DNA of 64,000 bases from Coriobacteriaceae bacterium (GCA_902364975.1 CABJFQ010000009.1:1-64000); one strand, 5' to 3'. Positions 9,397-17,203 are shown, counted from the first letter of the stretch. A program made the numbers and translations. Notes: a model not told the origin generated them from the letters alone.

Positions 9397-10314
9397 ATGC
9401 GCTGCCTTATCATCCACAACCCGGCATCGGGCCCTAGCTCAGATGAAATCTACGCATTCACGCACGCCCTCGCGCAGGGCGGCGACGAGGTCGTGATGCG
9501 CTTTATCGGCGATGGCATGGAACCCGAGGATGCCGTGGCGGACGTGCGCGAGTTTGATCGCGTGGTCGTTTCGGGCGGCGATGGCACCGTCTCCAACGTG
9601 CTCGACCAGATGCGCGGGTGCGGTGTCCCCACGCTCGTCTTCCCCTCCGGCACAGCCTGCTTGTTCTTTAACAACATCGGTAATGCCCCCGAGGCAGCGG
9701 CGCTTGCCAAGGCTTGCCGCGCCGGTCGCACGGTCAAAGTAGACATGGGCGAGCTCTTTTGGCTCGACGAGGACGGCAACGAGAAGCGCCACGGCTTCAT
9801 CATCATCGCCGGCTCGGGCTTTGACGCCGAGATCATGATGAAGGCGGCCCCCACCAAAAACGACATCGGCGAGATCGCCTACTTCCTCTCTGCGCTCGCC
9901 ACGCCCAACCCTACGGTAGCGCACTTTACGATTGAGCATGACGGCATTGTCGAGGAGCTCGACGGCATTTGCTGCATGGCCGGCAACACCTCGGTCATCC
10001 AAAACGACATCAACCTGTTCCCCGACTGCCGCATGAACGATGGCATGGTCGACATTGCGGTCATCGAACCCGTGCGCACCGTGCAGCTGCTGCCTACTGT
10101 GATCACCGCTGCGCTTGACCCCGCCGGCAAGGTACTCGGGCGCCCGCAGTTCAAGATCATCCAGACCAAGGAAGCCAAGATCACCTGCACCCCGTCGCTG
10201 GGCATGCAGTTCGATGGCGAGATCATCTCCAGCAACTCGGGCGTCTTTGGTGCCCGCGCACTTCCGCAATGCCTCGACCTCATCGTCGACGAATTCTCAC
10301 CGCTCGGAAAATAG
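9397..10314 (+). CDS. Diacylglycerol/lipid kinase family protein
   Basis: A 305-residue member of the diacylglycerol kinase catalytic-domain family (YegS/DgkB/BmrU type). It starts with the nucleotide-binding IHNPASG and has the ATP-site motif VVSGGDGTVSNVL (near residue 57) and FPSGTACLFFNN (near 81), where family members usually carry GTxNDxAR. The core GGDGT is intact; the Asp of the usual ND pair is replaced. The product would phosphorylate a membrane lipid or sphingoid base. A tiny membrane-protein gene follows 9 bp later. Confidence 0.88.
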   Translation: MRCLIIHNPASGPSSDEIYAFTHALAQGGDEVVMRFIGDGMEPEDAVADVREFDRVVVSGGDGTVSNVLDQMRGCGVPTLVFPSGTACLFFNNIGNAPEAAALAKACRAGRTVKVDMGELFWLDEDGNEKRHGFIIIAGSGFDAEIMMKAAPTKNDIGEIAYFLSALATPNPTVAHFTIEHDGIVEELDGICCMAGNTSVIQNDINLFPDCRMNDGMVDIAVIEPVRTVQLLPTVITAALDPAGKVLGRPQFKIIQTKEAKITCTPSLGMQFDGEIISSNSGVFGARALPQCLDLIVDEFSPLGK

Positions 10315-10323
10315 GAGGACCCC

Positions 10324-10416
10324 ATGAACGACAATCCCCTGCTCGGCTTTATCGTCATCGTTTTGGCCATGCTCGTCGGCTATGCGATCAACGTGATCCA
10401 CCGCCGGAAGAAGTAA
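10324..10416 (+). CDS. 30-residue single-pass membrane protein
   Basis: ATG at 10324 to TAA at 10416 encodes 30 residues: a short polar start (MNDNP), one hydrophobic helix (about residues 6-25) and a basic end (HRRKK). A textbook TAGGAGG lies 5 bases before the ATG and overlaps the lipid-kinase stop, so it is translated from the same transcript. The terminator at 10452 ends that transcript. The topology suggests a small accessory subunit or regulator in the membrane. No family is recognised. Confidence 0.75.
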   Translation: MNDNPLLGFIVIVLAMLVGYAINVIHRRKK

Positions 10417-10451
10417 TTCCACATTGGTATGATATTCATCCAATTATCGTC

Positions 10452-10492
10452 TCCCCCGTTGTTTATGCATTTGCCAAACAGCGGGGGATTTT
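10452..10492 (+). terminator. Intrinsic terminator after the lipid kinase operon
   Basis: TCCCCCG and CGGGGGA, extended by TTGTTT/AAACAG, form a stem of about 13 bp followed by TTTT. It lies 36 bp past the 30-residue gene. The remaining stretch to the next gene (10493-10678) is A+T rich and shows no coding frame. Confidence 0.87.
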
Positions 10493-10677
10493 CATTTCGA
10501 GCATTCCAGCTACTTTATTCGGCTACAGTAATTACAGGGCGTCTTTATTAAAGTAAAGCTACAAACTGAGTATAATTAACCGCTCATCGCATATTTCATT
10601 ACGCTTATCGAGTAAGTTTCTTTCATAGATGAATATTGTTTCCAGTTCGTTACGCTAATGAGGTGTCTTTATTGGCT

Positions 10678-10704
10678 GAAGCCCTCTGGCGACAGAGGGC
10701 TTTC
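10678..10704 (+). promoter_or_regulatory. Leader hairpin before the C69 peptidase gene
   Basis: AAGCCCTCTG and CAGAGGGCTT are perfectly paired around a GCGA tetraloop and followed by TCG. The hairpin ends 17 bp before the ATG, just upstream of the GGGAGG. It may stabilise the mRNA or attenuate transcription; the T tract is too short for a confident terminator call. Confidence 0.5.
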
Positions 10705-10721
10705 GCACGCTGGGAGGGAAA

Positions 10722-12653
10722 ATGAGGAAAACTCGCCCCGTCAACGCGCTCAAGAAGCTAGGCATAGGCCTCGCCTTTGGAGCTGCGACCATCATGTCCA
10801 TGCCGACATCTGCGCTCGCCTGCACGCAGATGTACATGGGCAAAAACCTTACGGCCGACGGCAACACGTACTACGGCCGCGCCGAGGACTTTGGCAAGCG
10901 CTATCTTAAGCACTACGGCATCGAACCTGCCCACGAACCTGGCTTTAAGTACAGCTCGATTGAATCTGCTTTTGAATACACTTCGAACAAGCCTACCTAT
11001 CGCTACAGCTATGTACGCGACCACCCCTCCAACTGGATGGGTCGCACCGACGCCTACTCCGAGGCCGGCATCAACGAGAAGGGCGTCTCCTGCTCCGCCA
11101 CGCTAAGCACCTCCTATAACGAGGAGGCCGCTGCAGCAGACCCCATCGATGAGGAAGTGGGTCTGGGCGAGTACAGTTACGGCAGCATCATCCTGGGCGA
11201 GAGCGCCACGGCCCGCGAGGGCGTCGAGCTTCTCGGCAGCCTGATCGATGATCAAGGCGTCTGCACCAACGACCAGATCATCATCGCCGACAACAACGAG
11301 ACCTGGCTGTTCGCCACACTTTCCGCCCATCAGTGGATCGCCATGAAGCTCGCTGACGACGTCGCGTCGCTCAACCCTAATATCGGGAGCCTCAACTACG
11401 ATGTCGACCTCAATGACACCGAGAATTGCCTCCACTCTGAAAAGATCCAATCCATGCCCGAAGAAAAGGGTTTCGCCAAATACTCCGCTGACGGCAAATT
11501 CGATGTCGCCCAAACGTATGGCGAAAGCCTCGCCGATTCCGGCGTAAACCAGTGGTCCCGCTATGTGCAAGGCCGCGATTATTTTGGTAGTCAGCTGACC
11601 GAAGGCACAGATTACGACATTATCACAGTAAAGAAGGAAGGAAAACCTGACCAAAAGGGAGCCATGGTCAGCGAGATCCAGCCCTTGTTCTTCAAGCCTG
11701 GCAAGTCTGGCTGGAGCACCTTTGAGCTGATTCGTGCCTTTGGCAACCGCGGCGAAAATGTCCCCGGCCTTAACGCCAACACCGACGGCGTCTACGCCAT
11801 CGGCACCGAGCGCAACACCGAGATCAACCTCTTCCAGATTCGTCGTGGCCTTGACCCCCAGGTCGCTACCATTCAGTGGGAAATGCTCTCCCGCGCCGCG
11901 TACTCCGTCGCCATCCCGTTGTACTCCGCCCTGATAACTGAGGTCAGCCCGTACTTCAGCGATCAGACCGTCTCCTTCGATCACTGCAAACAGACTGACG
12001 TCGTGTACAACGAGGAGCCCGAGAACTCAATCAACTACGTCCTCATGGACATCAGCTCGCTCTGCTTTGAGAACCCTGACACCCTTGGTATCAGCGTCCG
12101 TGCCTACCTCGATGCGCTCCAGAACGAGCTCATCGAGCAGAACAAGGAAGTTGACGCTGCCATGCTGGCCGAGACGACCACCGAGGGCCGCACTGCCCTG
12201 GCCAACAAGGCCGGCAAGGCTGCTACCGAGAACACCTACGTCAAGTGCAAGGCCCTGCTCCAGGAGATGCGCGCCTATCAGAAGGCCGAAAACTTCGACC
12301 AGCCCTTCACCCCGAGCGACCTGAACACCGAGACCAACGGCCTCAAGGTGTCCATCACCTACGCCAAGGACGCTCTTGCCACCGACCCGGTAACCCCGGA
12401 TCAGCCTGGCACTCCCGAGCAGCCCGGTACCCCCGAGCAGCCCGCTAAGCCCGAGAAGCCCACCACCAAGCCCGAGAAGCCTGGCAAGTCGGACACCACG
12501 ACTACGGTAACCACCAACAAGACGAACACCAAGGGCGGCCTGCCCACCACCGGTGATCGTTTTGATGGCCGCGTGGTGGCTGCATTCGCCATCGCTGGCG
12601 TTGCCGTCATCTCCGCGGGCGGTTACTTCCTCTACCGTCGCAATAAGGAGTAA
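10722..12653 (+). CDS. Sortase-anchored C69 family peptidase
   Basis: A 643-residue exported dipeptidase of family C69 (U34, Ntn-hydrolase fold). Residues 1-33 form a signal peptide ending TSALA. The next residue, Cys34 in ACTQMYMGKN, matches the N-terminal nucleophile of the family, so export processing itself would expose the active site. The catalytic domain covers about 34-450 (NTYYGRAEDFG, MGRTDAYSEAGINEKGVS). A helical region precedes a Pro-rich spacer of repeated PGTPEQ units (near 560-590). The sorting signal LPTTGD (607-612), a hydrophobic helix and RRNKE end the protein. GGGAGG precedes the ATG. It is expected on the cell surface, hydrolysing small peptides. Confidence 0.93.
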   Translation: MRKTRPVNALKKLGIGLAFGAATIMSMPTSALACTQMYMGKNLTADGNTYYGRAEDFGKRYLKHYGIEPAHEPGFKYSSIESAFEYTSNKPTYRYSYVRDHPSNWMGRTDAYSEAGINEKGVSCSATLSTSYNEEAAAADPIDEEVGLGEYSYGSIILGESATAREGVELLGSLIDDQGVCTNDQIIIADNNETWLFATLSAHQWIAMKLADDVASLNPNIGSLNYDVDLNDTENCLHSEKIQSMPEEKGFAKYSADGKFDVAQTYGESLADSGVNQWSRYVQGRDYFGSQLTEGTDYDIITVKKEGKPDQKGAMVSEIQPLFFKPGKSGWSTFELIRAFGNRGENVPGLNANTDGVYAIGTERNTEINLFQIRRGLDPQVATIQWEMLSRAAYSVAIPLYSALITEVSPYFSDQTVSFDHCKQTDVVYNEEPENSINYVLMDISSLCFENPDTLGISVRAYLDALQNELIEQNKEVDAAMLAETTTEGRTALANKAGKAATENTYVKCKALLQEMRAYQKAENFDQPFTPSDLNTETNGLKVSITYAKDALATDPVTPDQPGTPEQPGTPEQPAKPEKPTTKPEKPGKSDTTTTVTTNKTNTKGGLPTTGDRFDGRVVAAFAIAGVAVISAGGYFLYRRNKE

Positions 12654-12660
12654 CGTCTTA

Positions 12661-12711
12661 GCTGAGCGGGCAAGGCAGCAATGGCAGCCTCGCCCGCTCA
12701 GCCCGCTCTTT
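12661..12711 (+). terminator. Terminator after the C69 peptidase gene
   Basis: GCTGAGCGGGC and GCCCGCTCAGC form a perfect 11-bp outer stem, with a second inner hairpin (GGCAGC...), and CTCTTTT follows. Confidence 0.8.
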
Positions 12712-12732
12712 TGACCGGCGGGAAACCCGCCT

Positions 12733-12755
12733 GAAATCTTTTTAAAAAAGATTTC
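12733..12755. repeat. Perfect 23-bp A+T-rich palindrome
   Basis: Arms GAAATCTTTTT and AAAAAGATTTC flank a single A. It lies about 20 bp upstream of the predicted -10 of the tryptophan-transporter leader, a position suited to an operator. It is directly preceded by a second palindrome, GGCGGGAAACCCGCC. Confidence 0.6.
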
Positions 12756-12773
12756 CCCGCACACACTTCGCTG

Positions 12774-12782
12774 TGCTATAGT
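12774..12782 (+). promoter_or_regulatory. Probable promoter of the trp leader/ECF operon
   Basis: TGCTATAGT is an extended -10 element (TGnTATAGT), about 58 bp before the leader-peptide start codon. No good -35 is seen at 17 bp, which the TG extension may compensate. Confidence 0.5.
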
Positions 12783-12840
12783 GCAGCGCAACAGCTACTA
12801 GGTGCGACCGCGCCACGGCATCACGAAAGGAGCCACCAAC

Positions 12841-12909
12841 ATGAAGAACACGATGAACTCTCTCAACAACTGGTGGTGGCGTGATGCGAATACGATCGGT
12901 CGACAGTGA
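12841..12909 (+). CDS. Tryptophan leader peptide
   Basis: A 22-residue peptide beginning MKNTMNSLNN with three consecutive Trp codons (TGG TGG TGG at 12871-12879) and ending at TGA 12907-12909. AAAGGAG lies 9 bases before the ATG. A terminator hairpin follows 37 bp later, before the ECF S-component gene. This is the arrangement of a ribosome-mediated attenuator: a ribosome stalled at the Trp codons when charged tRNA-Trp is scarce would favour readthrough. Confidence 0.9.
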   Translation: MKNTMNSLNNWWWRDANTIGRQ

Positions 12910-13009
12910 GTCCCTCACGCCTGTTTTTGCGCTCTAGGTGATTGGAAGGCCTCCGGTTTCGACCGGGGGCCTTTTTTCTATCTCGAGCCCGATCGCATTC
13001 GCATCACGC
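12871..13009 (+). promoter_or_regulatory. Trp attenuator region
   Basis: Directly after the Trp codons, GGCGTGA (12878-12884) can pair with TCACGCC (12915-12921), giving a 1:2-type stem. The terminator follows at 12947-12978. A longer alternative exists: 12879-12899 is complementary at 20 of 21 positions to 12989-13009, beyond the terminator, so the same left arm can choose between two partners. The Trp codons sit at the edge of this arm, where a stalled ribosome would mask it. Confidence 0.8.
12947..12978 (+). terminator. Attenuator terminator
   Basis: AGGCCTCCGGT and ACCGGGGGCCT with a TTCG tetraloop are followed by TTTTTT. It lies between the leader peptide and the ECF S-component gene. 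Confidence 0.9.
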
Positions 13010-13054
13010 GCCTCCGCTTTTCTCTTGCACTCCCATTCCGAAAGGATTTTCACC

Positions 13055-13627
13055 ATGTCTCAGAACACCACCGCCGCCCAGCCCCGCACCGTCCAGACCG
13101 CCGACCGCGGCAAACTCGATGTCCGCGCCCTCGTCCTGCTCGCCATCCTGCTCGCCGCCGGCTTCATCCTCAACTTCACCGTCGGCAAGGCAATCTCGGG
13201 CATCTCGGGCGGCATGATCAGCCCCGAGTTCATCATCTCGGCCTTCTGCCTCACCATCCTGGTCGTTCGCCCCAACATCGGCCAGGCGCTCGTCATTGGC
13301 CTCATCTCGGCTGCCGTGATCCAGATCACCACTACTTCGCCGTTCGTCGATTTTGCCGCTGAGGGCATCGCCGCCATGCTCATGGCCGGCATCGTCAACG
13401 CCGCCGGCAAGAACGGTCAGGTCAAGCCCGCGATTGCCATTGTCGCAACTTTCCTGACCACCTTTGTCTCCGGTGTCATCTTCATGGTCATCAAGATGGC
13501 CATGCTCGGCGTGGTCGGCGAGCTCGCCGCCGCCATGTTGCCCGTCGTCGCCATGACCGCCGTCTTTAACGCCATTCTGGTCGGCGCCCTCTACTTGCCC
13601 ATCCAGAAGGCCCTGAAGCTCAACTAA
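13055..13627 (+). CDS. ECF transporter S component, probably for tryptophan
   Basis: A 190-residue integral membrane protein with about five to six hydrophobic helices and a small soluble N terminus. It is the size and layout of ECF S components and of TrpP-type tryptophan permeases (pattern SGGMISPEFIISAFCLTILV, then TTTSPFVDFAAEGIAA). AAAGGA precedes the ATG at 13055; the longer frame runs back into the attenuator. It is followed by genes for the ECF ATPase and the EcfT membrane subunit. The Trp-Trp-Trp leader upstream supports tryptophan as substrate. The family is seen in sequence; the substrate is inferred from regulation. Confidence 0.85.
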   Translation: MSQNTTAAQPRTVQTADRGKLDVRALVLLAILLAAGFILNFTVGKAISGISGGMISPEFIISAFCLTILVVRPNIGQALVIGLISAAVIQITTTSPFVDFAAEGIAAMLMAGIVNAAGKNGQVKPAIAIVATFLTTFVSGVIFMVIKMAMLGVVGELAAAMLPVVAMTAVFNAILVGALYLPIQKALKLN

Positions 13628-13777
13628 CCCGCTCGGCTTTATGAGCCACCCCATCTTGGCGCTCATTCGTCGCTCGCGTACCCAAGTACGCTTCGCTCCT
13701 CTTTCGCGCCAACCTGGGGCCCCTCGTAAAGCCGTCTCCGCACTCCACCAACAAAGACTGTCCCAAACAACGAGCTC

Positions 13778-13821
13778 TTGGGGACGTTCTTAAACGACTA
13801 GTCATTTAAGAACGTCCCCAA
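13778..13821. repeat. 44-bp near-perfect palindrome
   Basis: Two 17-bp arms (TTGGGGACGTTCTTAAA and its exact complement) surround a loop that is itself largely palindromic (GACTAGTC). It contains the GGGAC/GTCCC core shared by other intergenic hairpins in the window. It lies between the S-component gene and the ECF ATPase gene, 18 bp before the ATPase ATG. The rest of the 13628-13839 gap has no coding frame. Confidence 0.85.
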
Positions 13822-13839
13822 TGACTATGAAAGGTATCC

Positions 13840-15591
13840 ATGGAAACGATCATCAACGTCGACGATGTCTCGTTCTCCTATGGCACGCAGACCGAGCAGG
13901 CGCTCAGTCACATCTCGCTCAGCGTGAACAAGGGAGATTTCATCGGCATCATCGGACCTTCGGGCGCCGGCAAGTCCACACTTGCCGCCTGCCTGTCGGG
14001 AGCCGTACCCCACCATTACACCGGCACGTTTTTTGGCGCCGTCACTGTCGACGGCAGCGACACCTGTGAAGTTTCGCTCACCGATGTGTCGCAGATCGTC
14101 GGCAGCGTGTTGCAGGACATCGACACGCAAATGGTCGCCTCGGTCGTCGAGGACGAGATGCTTTTTGGCCTGGAAAACTTTGGCGTTCCCCACGACCAGA
14201 TCGAGCAACGTGTGAGCGAGACGCTCGAGACCGTCGGCATCAGCGACCTGCGCGACCGCGAGATCGCCACGCTTTCGGGCGGCCAAAAACAAAAGGTTGC
14301 CATCGCCGCCATCCTCGCCATGCGTCCGCGTGTGCTCGTGCTCGACGAACCCACCGCGGCGCTCGACCCCGCCAGTTCCACGCTGGTCTTCGAGACCCTG
14401 CGTGAGGCCAACCGTGCACTCGGCATCACCATCGTCGTCGTTGAGCAAAAGGTCGCCCTGCTTTCGGAGTATTGCAGCCGCGTGCTCGTGCTCAATCATG
14501 GCGAAATCGCGCTACAGGGCGAGCCGCACGAGGTCTTCGCGCACGCCGATGAGCTCCGCACCATCGGCGTCGATTGCCCGCGTGTCACGCGCATTTTCAA
14601 CAGCCTCGAGGCCGATGGCCTGGCCAGCGGCACTCCCTGTTTGGATGTTGATGAGGCCGAGCGCCTGATTACGGGCATCGTCGACCCCGCACACGCAAGC
14701 AGCGACAATCAGGCACCCGCCGGCTCACCGCACGCACCGTCGTTGCGCCCGCACGCCAAGGACGCCGAGCCCGTGCTCGCCTTCGATCATGTTGAGTTTG
14801 CCTATCCCAATGGCGGCGCCGCCGTCCACGACCTCAACCTGACCCTCTATCCCGGCGAGCTCGTGGGCATCGTCGGCCAAAACGGCGCCGGCAAGACCAC
14901 GCTCACCAAGCTGCTCACAGGCCTGCTTAAGCCCGCCTCGGGCAGCGTGCGCGTCACGGGACTGGATACCGCGGCCGTTCCCACGAGCCGCATCGCCCGC
15001 GAAGTCGCAACCCTCTTCCAAAACCCCGACCGCCAGATCTGCAAGGACACCGTGCTCGACGAGGTCGCCTTTGGCCTGGAGCTTGCCGGCATCGACCGTG
15101 CCGAGGCTCTGCGTCGCGCCCAGCTCGTCATCGACCGCTTTGGCTTGCCGGCCGACGAGGCGCCTTTCTCGCTTTCGCGCGGCCAGCGACAAATGGTGGC
15201 ACTCGCCTCTGTCGTGGTCGTAGAGCCCAAGATCGTCGTGCTCGACGAGCCCACGAGCGGCCTTGATTACCGCGAGTGCATGACCGTCATGGAAACGGTG
15301 CGCACCATGGCCGAGCGCGGTTGCGCCGTTATCATGGTCTGCCACGATATGGAAGTCGTTTCGGATTTTGCCGAGCGCATTGTGGTAATGGCCGACGGTC
15401 GCATCCTCGACCGCGGCCGCACGCACGAGCTATTCTCGAACATCGATCTCATGCGGCGTGCCTACGTGGAGCCTCCCCAGGTTATTGAACTCTCGCGCCG
15501 TCTGGCATCTTCCGTCTCGCCCGCTTTTGCGCAGGTGAGCGAGGTCACCGATATCGTTCGCATTACCGAGGAGATGGTCTGCCGTGGTTAA
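13840..15591 (+). CDS. ECF transporter ATPase (two fused ABC domains)
   Basis: A 583-residue energy-coupling protein carrying both ABC domains in one chain (EcfA1 plus EcfA2, YkoD/CbiO-like). Domain 1 has Walker A GPSGAGKST (39-47), LSGGQKQK and VLVLDEPTAALDP. Domain 2 has GQNGAGKTT (near 346), LSRGQRQM and IVVLDEPTSGLD. The usual H-loop His is present in domain 2 (VCHDME), but domain 1 reads VVEQKVALL, so domain 1 may be the weaker ATPase site. A linker of about 40 residues joins them. AAAGG precedes the ATG. It overlaps ecfT by 8 bp. Confidence 0.94.
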   Translation: METIINVDDVSFSYGTQTEQALSHISLSVNKGDFIGIIGPSGAGKSTLAACLSGAVPHHYTGTFFGAVTVDGSDTCEVSLTDVSQIVGSVLQDIDTQMVASVVEDEMLFGLENFGVPHDQIEQRVSETLETVGISDLRDREIATLSGGQKQKVAIAAILAMRPRVLVLDEPTAALDPASSTLVFETLREANRALGITIVVVEQKVALLSEYCSRVLVLNHGEIALQGEPHEVFAHADELRTIGVDCPRVTRIFNSLEADGLASGTPCLDVDEAERLITGIVDPAHASSDNQAPAGSPHAPSLRPHAKDAEPVLAFDHVEFAYPNGGAAVHDLNLTLYPGELVGIVGQNGAGKTTLTKLLTGLLKPASGSVRVTGLDTAAVPTSRIAREVATLFQNPDRQICKDTVLDEVAFGLELAGIDRAEALRRAQLVIDRFGLPADEAPFSLSRGQRQMVALASVVVVEPKIVVLDEPTSGLDYRECMTVMETVRTMAERGCAVIMVCHDMEVVSDFAERIVVMADGRILDRGRTHELFSNIDLMRRAYVEPPQVIELSRRLASSVSPAFAQVSEVTDIVRITEEMVCRG

Positions 15592-16330
15592 CGTCATCGA
15601 CTACATGCCGGGCGACACACTGCTGCACCGCCTGAACCCCGTCATCAAACTGGGCCTCGCCGCAGCCATCATCATCGGCATCTTCTTGTCCGACACCTAT
15701 GTGGCATTGTTGGGCTTTTTGGCGCTCACGCTCGCGCTGGGAGCCTACGCCGGCGTCGTCGACCGCCTGCTCGCGCTGCTCAAGCTACTGATTCCACTCG
15801 CGCTCATCATGCTGGTGCTGCAGCTGGCTTTTATGCGCGATGGCAACGTGGTATGGAGCTTTGTCACCGATGAAGGCCTCATCACCGGCTCCAAGGCCTG
15901 CCTGCGCCTGCTAGGCGTGGCTCTGCCACTCATCCTCATGCTCATGGTGACCAAGCTCAACGACCTTGCCAACGCTTGCGTCGAGGTGCTGCACGTGCCG
16001 TATCGCTATGCCTTCACCTTTACCACGGCGCTGCGCTTTGTTCCGGTGTTTGGTCAGGAGATGAACGCCATCATGGAGGCGCAGACCGCACGCGGCGTCG
16101 AGTACGACACCAAGAACCCCATCAAGAAGCTTAAGCTCATGCTGCCACTGTGCGTGCCACTGCTCATCTCGAGCGTGGGCAAGACCGATGCCACAGCCTT
16201 GGCGGCAGAACAGCGCGGCTTCTGTCTGCGCACGCGCGCCAGCTCGTACAAGCGCTACCCCATCAAGGGCCTGGACATTGCCGTGCTCATCGTCAGTATC
16301 GCCCTCATCGCCATCGGCTTCCTGTTCTAG
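15584..16330 (+). CDS. ecfT: ECF transporter transmembrane subunit EcfT
   Basis: A 248-residue coupling membrane subunit with hydrophobic segments in the first 120 residues and at the C terminus. It has the two cytoplasmic coupling motifs, AQTARGVEYD and AAEQRGFCLR, which contact the ATPase grooves. It starts with GTG at 15584, overlapping the ATPase stop, so the two are translationally coupled. The adjacent S component and ATPase complete a single-substrate (group I) ECF system. Confidence 0.94.
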   Translation: MVNVIDYMPGDTLLHRLNPVIKLGLAAAIIIGIFLSDTYVALLGFLALTLALGAYAGVVDRLLALLKLLIPLALIMLVLQLAFMRDGNVVWSFVTDEGLITGSKACLRLLGVALPLILMLMVTKLNDLANACVEVLHVPYRYAFTFTTALRFVPVFGQEMNAIMEAQTARGVEYDTKNPIKKLKLMLPLCVPLLISSVGKTDATALAAEQRGFCLRTRASSYKRYPIKGLDIAVLIVSIALIAIGFLF

Positions 16331-16359
16331 TTCACCACCGACAGCAACCGCCCAACGCA

Positions 16360-16397
16360 AAAGGCCTCGGCTCGCACCAAAACGAGCCGAGGCCTTT
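16360..16397. terminator. Bidirectional terminator between ecfT and the racemase gene
   Basis: AAAGGCCTCGGCTCG and CGAGCCGAGGCCTTT form a perfect 15-bp stem between two convergent genes. It ends in TTTA on the plus strand and TTTTG on the minus strand, so it can serve both. Confidence 0.88.
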
Positions 16398-16415
16398 ACT
16401 GTTTCACCAGATAAA

Positions 16416-16450
16416 ACCTACCAAAATAAACCTGTCCCTTTTTGGCAGGT
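16416..16450. repeat. GTCCC-type dispersed hairpin repeat
   Basis: A 35-bp unit with ends ACCTACCA and TGGCAGGT and a CTGTCCCTTTT core. Near-identical 35-bp units occur at 59527-59561 and 60215-60249. Confidence 0.8.
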
Positions 16451-16456
16451 CGGAAG

Positions 16457-17203
16457 CTAGAGGCGGTAGGGGGCGCCGCTGCGGATGATGGATTCGCGCA
16501 CCAGGACATCCATGGCGTCGAGGGTAATCTCGGGCATCTCTCGGTACTTCTGCAGCACCGATAGCTCGGTGCAGGCCAGAATGACGCGGTCGCAGCCGCT
16601 ACGGGCGAACTCCCACATCACGCGGTCGAACTTATCCATATCGGGCTCACGTCCGGCCTTCACATCATCGTAGATAAGCGACATCACATCGTTCTGACGT
16701 TTCTCGCTGGGATAGACGACCTCAACACCCGCAGCCTTACATTCGCGGCCGTAGACGCCCGCGCCCACGGTTCCGTCGGTGCCCATGATGCCAATCTTGT
16801 GCACCGGCTCGGCCGGCATACTCAGGTTGGGGTCGAACTCGCACTCCCCCATCACCGCACCGGCCAGAGCATAGCGCACCGACTCACGCGGCATGTGAAT
16901 AATCGGCACCTTCGTAAACGACTGGATCTGGTCGTAGAAGTAGTGCGACGTGTTGCAGGGAATGGCAATGTGCGCACAGCCCAGCGACTCGAGTGCCTGG
17001 GCACACTCTTTCATGGTCGCCAGCAGCTTGGCATGCTCGCCGGTCTTAATGGCAAGCGTGCGGTCGGGCATGGTCGACTTGGAGAGCACCACCATGTCGA
17101 TATGTTCCTGATCGCAGGCAGCAGCCGTATGGCGCACCACCTGGTCGTAGTAATACGACGTGGCCTCGGCGCCCATGCCGCCGATAACTCCCAGCTTTTC
17201 CAT
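16457..17203 (-). CDS. Aspartate/glutamate racemase family protein
   Basis: A 248-residue cofactor-independent racemase. It starts GVIGGMGAEATSYYYD and has the two catalytic cysteines in IPCNTSHYF (near residue 85) and LACTELSVL (near 215), both intact. The ATG at 17203 follows GGAGG; an upstream in-frame start adds 28 residues without a site. The ATP-grasp ligase gene lies directly upstream in the same operon, so aspartate racemase making D-aspartate for that ligase is the most likely role. Glutamate racemase is less likely on context, though sequence alone does not exclude it. Confidence 0.9.
   Translation of the reverse strand: MEKLGVIGGMGAEATSYYYDQVVRHTAAACDQEHIDMVVLSKSTMPDRTLAIKTGEHAKLLATMKECAQALESLGCAHIAIPCNTSHYFYDQIQSFTKVPIIHMPRESVRYALAGAVMGECEFDPNLSMPAEPVHKIGIMGTDGTVGAGVYGRECKAAGVEVVYPSEKRQNDVMSLIYDDVKAGREPDMDKFDRVMWEFARSGCDRVILACTELSVLQKYREMPEITLDAMDVLVRESIIRSGAPYRL

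Noticed and set aside
12400..12490. Short DNA tandem repeat in the C69 gene
   Set aside because: It encodes the Pro-rich wall spacer (PGTPEQ units) and is expected for anchored surface proteins, so it is not listed as a separate element.
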